Shown here in pieces: positions 61,765-64,000 of a stretch of DNA of 64,000 nucleotides. Source of the DNA: Haloferula luteola. GTDB taxonomy: Bacteria > Verrucomicrobiota > Verrucomicrobiia > Verrucomicrobiales > Akkermansiaceae. The stretch spans positions 124,001 to 188,000 of the forward strand of contig NZ_JACHFD010000005.1 in NCBI RefSeq assembly GCF_014201715.1, read 5' to 3'. The translations under genes were made by a program, and so were the position numbers. The notes under the pieces were generated by a model. The model was not told the DNA's origin. It did not search any database and saw only the letters and a program-made list of their open reading frames with translations. Each line of letters begins with the position of its first letter. The first letter of the stretch is position 1.

Positions 61765-62690
61765 TGATGGAGCAGGTGAGGATTGGAACTCGGGGGAGTG
61801 CGTTGGCGCTGGTGCAGGCGGAGGCAACGGAGCGTGCTTTGGCGATGCATTTCCCGGCGTTGGAGGTGGTGAGGGAGGTGATCAAGACGACGGGAGACCG
61901 CCGGACGGATGTGGCGTTGAGCGAGGTGGCGAAGGTGGAAGGGGTGCTGGATAAGGGTGTTTTTACCAAGGAGTTGGAGTTAGCCCTAGAGGCGGAAACG
62001 ATCGATATCGCGGTGCATTCGTTGAAGGATGTGCCGACGGTTTTGGATCCTCAGTTCAAGATCGCGGGGACTCTGGAGCGTGCTCCGATCCGGGATGTGC
62101 TGGTGTCCAAGACGGTGGGTGGGCTGGATGCCTTGCCTGCGGGTGCCGTGGTGGGAACGAGCAGTGTGCGGCGGGCCAAGCAGTTGGTCTGGTTGCGTCC
62201 TGATGTGAGGGTGGTCGATTTGCGGGGCAATGTGCCGACGCGGATGGCAAAGGCGGCAGGACCGGAATACGATGCCATCATGCTAGCCGAAGCGGGTTTG
62301 GTTCGGCTCGGACATGATCTGTCGCGACCTTGGGTGCATGAGGGGGTCGCGCTGCATTTTGCGCCTCTGGCGGAAGAGGTTTTTTATCCGGCGGCCGGGC
62401 AGGGTGCGATTGGTTTTGAGATCCGGGCGGACGATGCGGAGTCGGCGGCGGTGGTGAGAGCGATTCATCACCCGGCGACCTTCGTGCGGGTGACGGCGGA
62501 GCGAGAGTTTCTGCGCTTGCTTGATGCAGGCTGCCACACCCCTGTCGGAGTGTTCACGAGGTTGGAGGGGGGATGGATCACGATGGAAGCCCGGGTTTTT
62601 CCGGAGCAAGGTGGAGAGCCGAAGACCGGCCGCGCCGAGGGCAGCGATCCCCTGGAGATCGCAAAGGAACTTTTCGAATCACTGGCATGA
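61761..62690 (+). CDS. hemC: Porphobilinogen deaminase (hydroxymethylbilane synthase)
   Basis: A 309-residue enzyme that joins four porphobilinogens to hydroxymethylbilane. Visible marks are RIGTRGSALALVQAE, IKTTGDRRTD, FTKELELAL, AVHSLKDVPT, VGTSSVRRAKQL, RGNVPTRM and the dipyrromethane cofactor cysteine in LDAGCHTPVGVF. Length is normal. The ATG at 61761 overlaps the hemA stop (ATGA), and its own stop overlaps the ATG of the fused cobA-hemD gene in the same way. The whole unit looks translationally coupled. Confidence 0.96.
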   Translation: MMMEQVRIGTRGSALALVQAEATERALAMHFPALEVVREVIKTTGDRRTDVALSEVAKVEGVLDKGVFTKELELALEAETIDIAVHSLKDVPTVLDPQFKIAGTLERAPIRDVLVSKTVGGLDALPAGAVVGTSSVRRAKQLVWLRPDVRVVDLRGNVPTRMAKAAGPEYDAIMLAEAGLVRLGHDLSRPWVHEGVALHFAPLAEEVFYPAAGQGAIGFEIRADDAESAAVVRAIHHPATFVRVTAEREFLRLLDAGCHTPVGVFTRLEGGWITMEARVFPEQGGEPKTGRAEGSDPLEIAKELFESLA

Positions 62691-64000
62691 GCAGCATGAA
62701 GAACGAGGGCATTTGTTATTTGGTCGGGGCCGGACCCGGCGACCTGGGTTTGGTCACGCTGCGGGCAAAGGAGTGCGTGGAGCGTGCCGATGTGGTGATT
62801 TACGATGCCTTGAGCAGCCCGGAGATCCTGCGCTGGATGAAGAAGGGCGCCGAGAAGGTGTATGTGGGGAAGCGTGCGAAGAACCATGCAATGAGCCAGG
62901 AGGCGATCAATGCTTTGATCGTCGAGCGGACTCAAGCGGGGCAGCACGTGGTGCGGCTGAAGGGGGGCGATCCGATGATTTTCGGCCGTGGTGGGGAGGA
63001 AGCGGCGGAGTTGGCCGCCGCGGGCGTGGCTTTTGAGATTGTTCCGGGAATCAGCTCATCGATCGGTGGACCGGCGTATGCCGGCATTCCGGTGACGCAT
63101 CGGGACCATTGTTCCCAGCTGACTATTTTCACGGGTCACGAGGACCCGACGAAGGAGGACAGTTCGATCGACTACGCGCAGTTGGCGAAGGCCCCAGGAA
63201 CCAAGGTATTCCTGATGGGCGTGGCTCGACTGCGAGCGATTGCCGATTCCTTAGTGGCAGGAGGAGCCGATCCGGAGACGCCGATGGCGCTGGTGCGGTG
63301 GGCGACGACTGGTTCGCAGAAAACGTTGGTGGGGACGCTGGGAACGATGGCGGATTTGGCCGAGGCAGCCGATTTTCAAAGTCCGGCCGTCGCCGTGGTG
63401 GGGGATGTGGTGAAAGAGCGGGCGAAGATCCAATGGTTTGAGCGCCGACCTTTGTTTGGCAGGCGGATCGTGGTGACACGGACGCGTGAGCAGGCTGGGG
63501 GTTTGAGCCGTGAACTGGCGGGCTTGGGGGCGGACGTGATCGAGTTGCCGACGATCCGGATTGAGCTCCCTGAAGACCGCCAAGGGTTTGCCGAAGGGGT
63601 GGCGAATGCCCACGAGTATGATTGGTTGGTTTTCACCAGTCCGAACGGGGTGCAGCGGTTTTTTGATGGGTTTTTCGCGGTGTATGAAGATGCCCGAAGT
63701 TTGGGGAATCCGAAGATTGCGGTGATCGGTGAAGGTACGGCAGCGAAGGTTCGGGAATACCACTTCGGAGTGGATTTGATCCCGGAAAAGTATGTCGCCG
63801 AAGGATTGGTGGAGGCGTTTGCGGAGGAGTCGATCGAGAATCTTACGGTACTGTGGGTGCGGGCGGCGGAAGCGCGGGACGTGGTTTTCGACGGATTGAC
63901 GGCGCTTGGAGCGATTGTCGATGAATGCGTGGCGTACCGTACGGTGCCGGAAACGGAGGATCCGACAGGGGCCGTGGCAAAGCTGCAATCGGAGGGTGCG
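62687..64000 (+). CDS. cobA-hemD: Fused uroporphyrinogen-III C-methyltransferase / uroporphyrinogen-III synthase (3' end outside window)
   Basis: The frame is open for 438 codons to the window edge. The N-terminal ~250 residues are a SUMT methyltransferase (YLVGAGPGDLGLVTLRAKE, VVRLKGGDPMIFGRGGEEA, VPGISSSIGGPAYAGIPVTHRD, and EDSSIDYAQ onward). From about residue 260 a HemD domain starts (RRIVVTRTREQAGGLSRELA, DWLVFTSPNGVQRFF, KIAVIGEGTAAKV). The fused enzyme would cyclise hydroxymethylbilane and methylate the product to precorrin-2, leading to siroheme or cobalamin. The start overlaps the hemC stop by ATGA. Confidence 0.93.
   Translation, partial: MSSMKNEGICYLVGAGPGDLGLVTLRAKECVERADVVIYDALSSPEILRWMKKGAEKVYVGKRAKNHAMSQEAINALIVERTQAGQHVVRLKGGDPMIFGRGGEEAAELAAAGVAFEIVPGISSSIGGPAYAGIPVTHRDHCSQLTIFTGHEDPTKEDSSIDYAQLAKAPGTKVFLMGVARLRAIADSLVAGGADPETPMALVRWATTGSQKTLVGTLGTMADLAEAADFQSPAVAVVGDVVKERAKIQWFERRPLFGRRIVVTRTREQAGGLSRELAGLGADVIELPTIRIELPEDRQGFAEGVANAHEYDWLVFTSPNGVQRFFDGFFAVYEDARSLGNPKIAVIGEGTAAKVREYHFGVDLIPEKYVAEGLVEAFAEESIENLTVLWVRAAEARDVVFDGLTALGAIVDECVAYRTVPETEDPTGAVAKLQSEGA

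Noticed and set aside
1-64000. A new defence or toxin system
   Set aside because: All clear genes are housekeeping, envelope or metabolic. No nuclease-helicase pair, reverse transcriptase, toxin-antitoxin pair or restriction genes were recognised. The helicase and the beta-CASP nuclease are 8 kb apart and unlinked.

Overview
This 64 kb window is chromosomal DNA from a high-GC Gram-negative bacterium. It shows no prophage, insertion sequence or CRISPR array. The gene families point, tentatively, to the phylum Verrucomicrobiota: exported proteins of unknown function, many lipoproteins, a glutaredoxin-MauE fusion, tandem PilT ATPases, a very large TPR-like lipoprotein, and the weak or absent Shine-Dalgarno sequences of many genes. 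KdsB and a Wza-like export domain indicate an outer membrane. No 16S rRNA is present, so the assignment is inference.

Layout. 1-3.8 kb is the end of the ribosomal spc operon (rpsE end, rplO, secY, adk, map), which stops after map instead of continuing to infA/rpsM/rpoA. 3.8-14.6 kb carries a cell-wall amidase, an ABC-2-like membrane protein, two PilT-type ATPases, a YqjD/YqjE-like membrane-stress operon, an AsmA-like protein, a beta-CASP nuclease and a pRiA4b-type protein. 14.6-30.7 kb holds aroG, tlyA, smc, ppnP, a Ski2-like helicase, a coiled-coil lipoprotein protease, an RlmI-like methyltransferase, a flavoprotein, a hydrolase and a short polysaccharide-export protein. 30.7-31.1 kb is a 3 x 113-bp tandem repeat array carrying two kinds of hairpin. 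31-35 kb has a UPF0173 hydrolase, an FKBP isomerase and RNase R.

35.3-44 kb is a compact minus-strand run: trkH, trkA, a glycosyltransferase, a DUF3142 protein, an 1101-residue lipoprotein and a small PH-like membrane protein. 44-50 kb carries a polyphosphate module (ppx-ppk1 divergent from ppk2) beside an SMP-30 lactonase. 50-53 kb has tRNA-Arg(CCG), pyrG and kdsB, which together supply CTP and CMP-Kdo. 53-58 kb contains a sodium:solute symporter, an AT-rich region with a perfect TATAAT and an inverted repeat, dnaA and dnaN. 58-64 kb ends in csaA, trmO and a tetrapyrrole operon (ccsA/hemX-like, hemA, hemC, fused cobA-hemD) that runs off the window edge.

Most of the window is ordinary housekeeping. 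The parts most worth following up are the overlapping hairpins before secY, the 113-bp repeat array, the structured region before dnaA, the shortened HemA, and the uncharacterised lipoprotein/DUF3142 pair. I found no clear new defence or mobile system.
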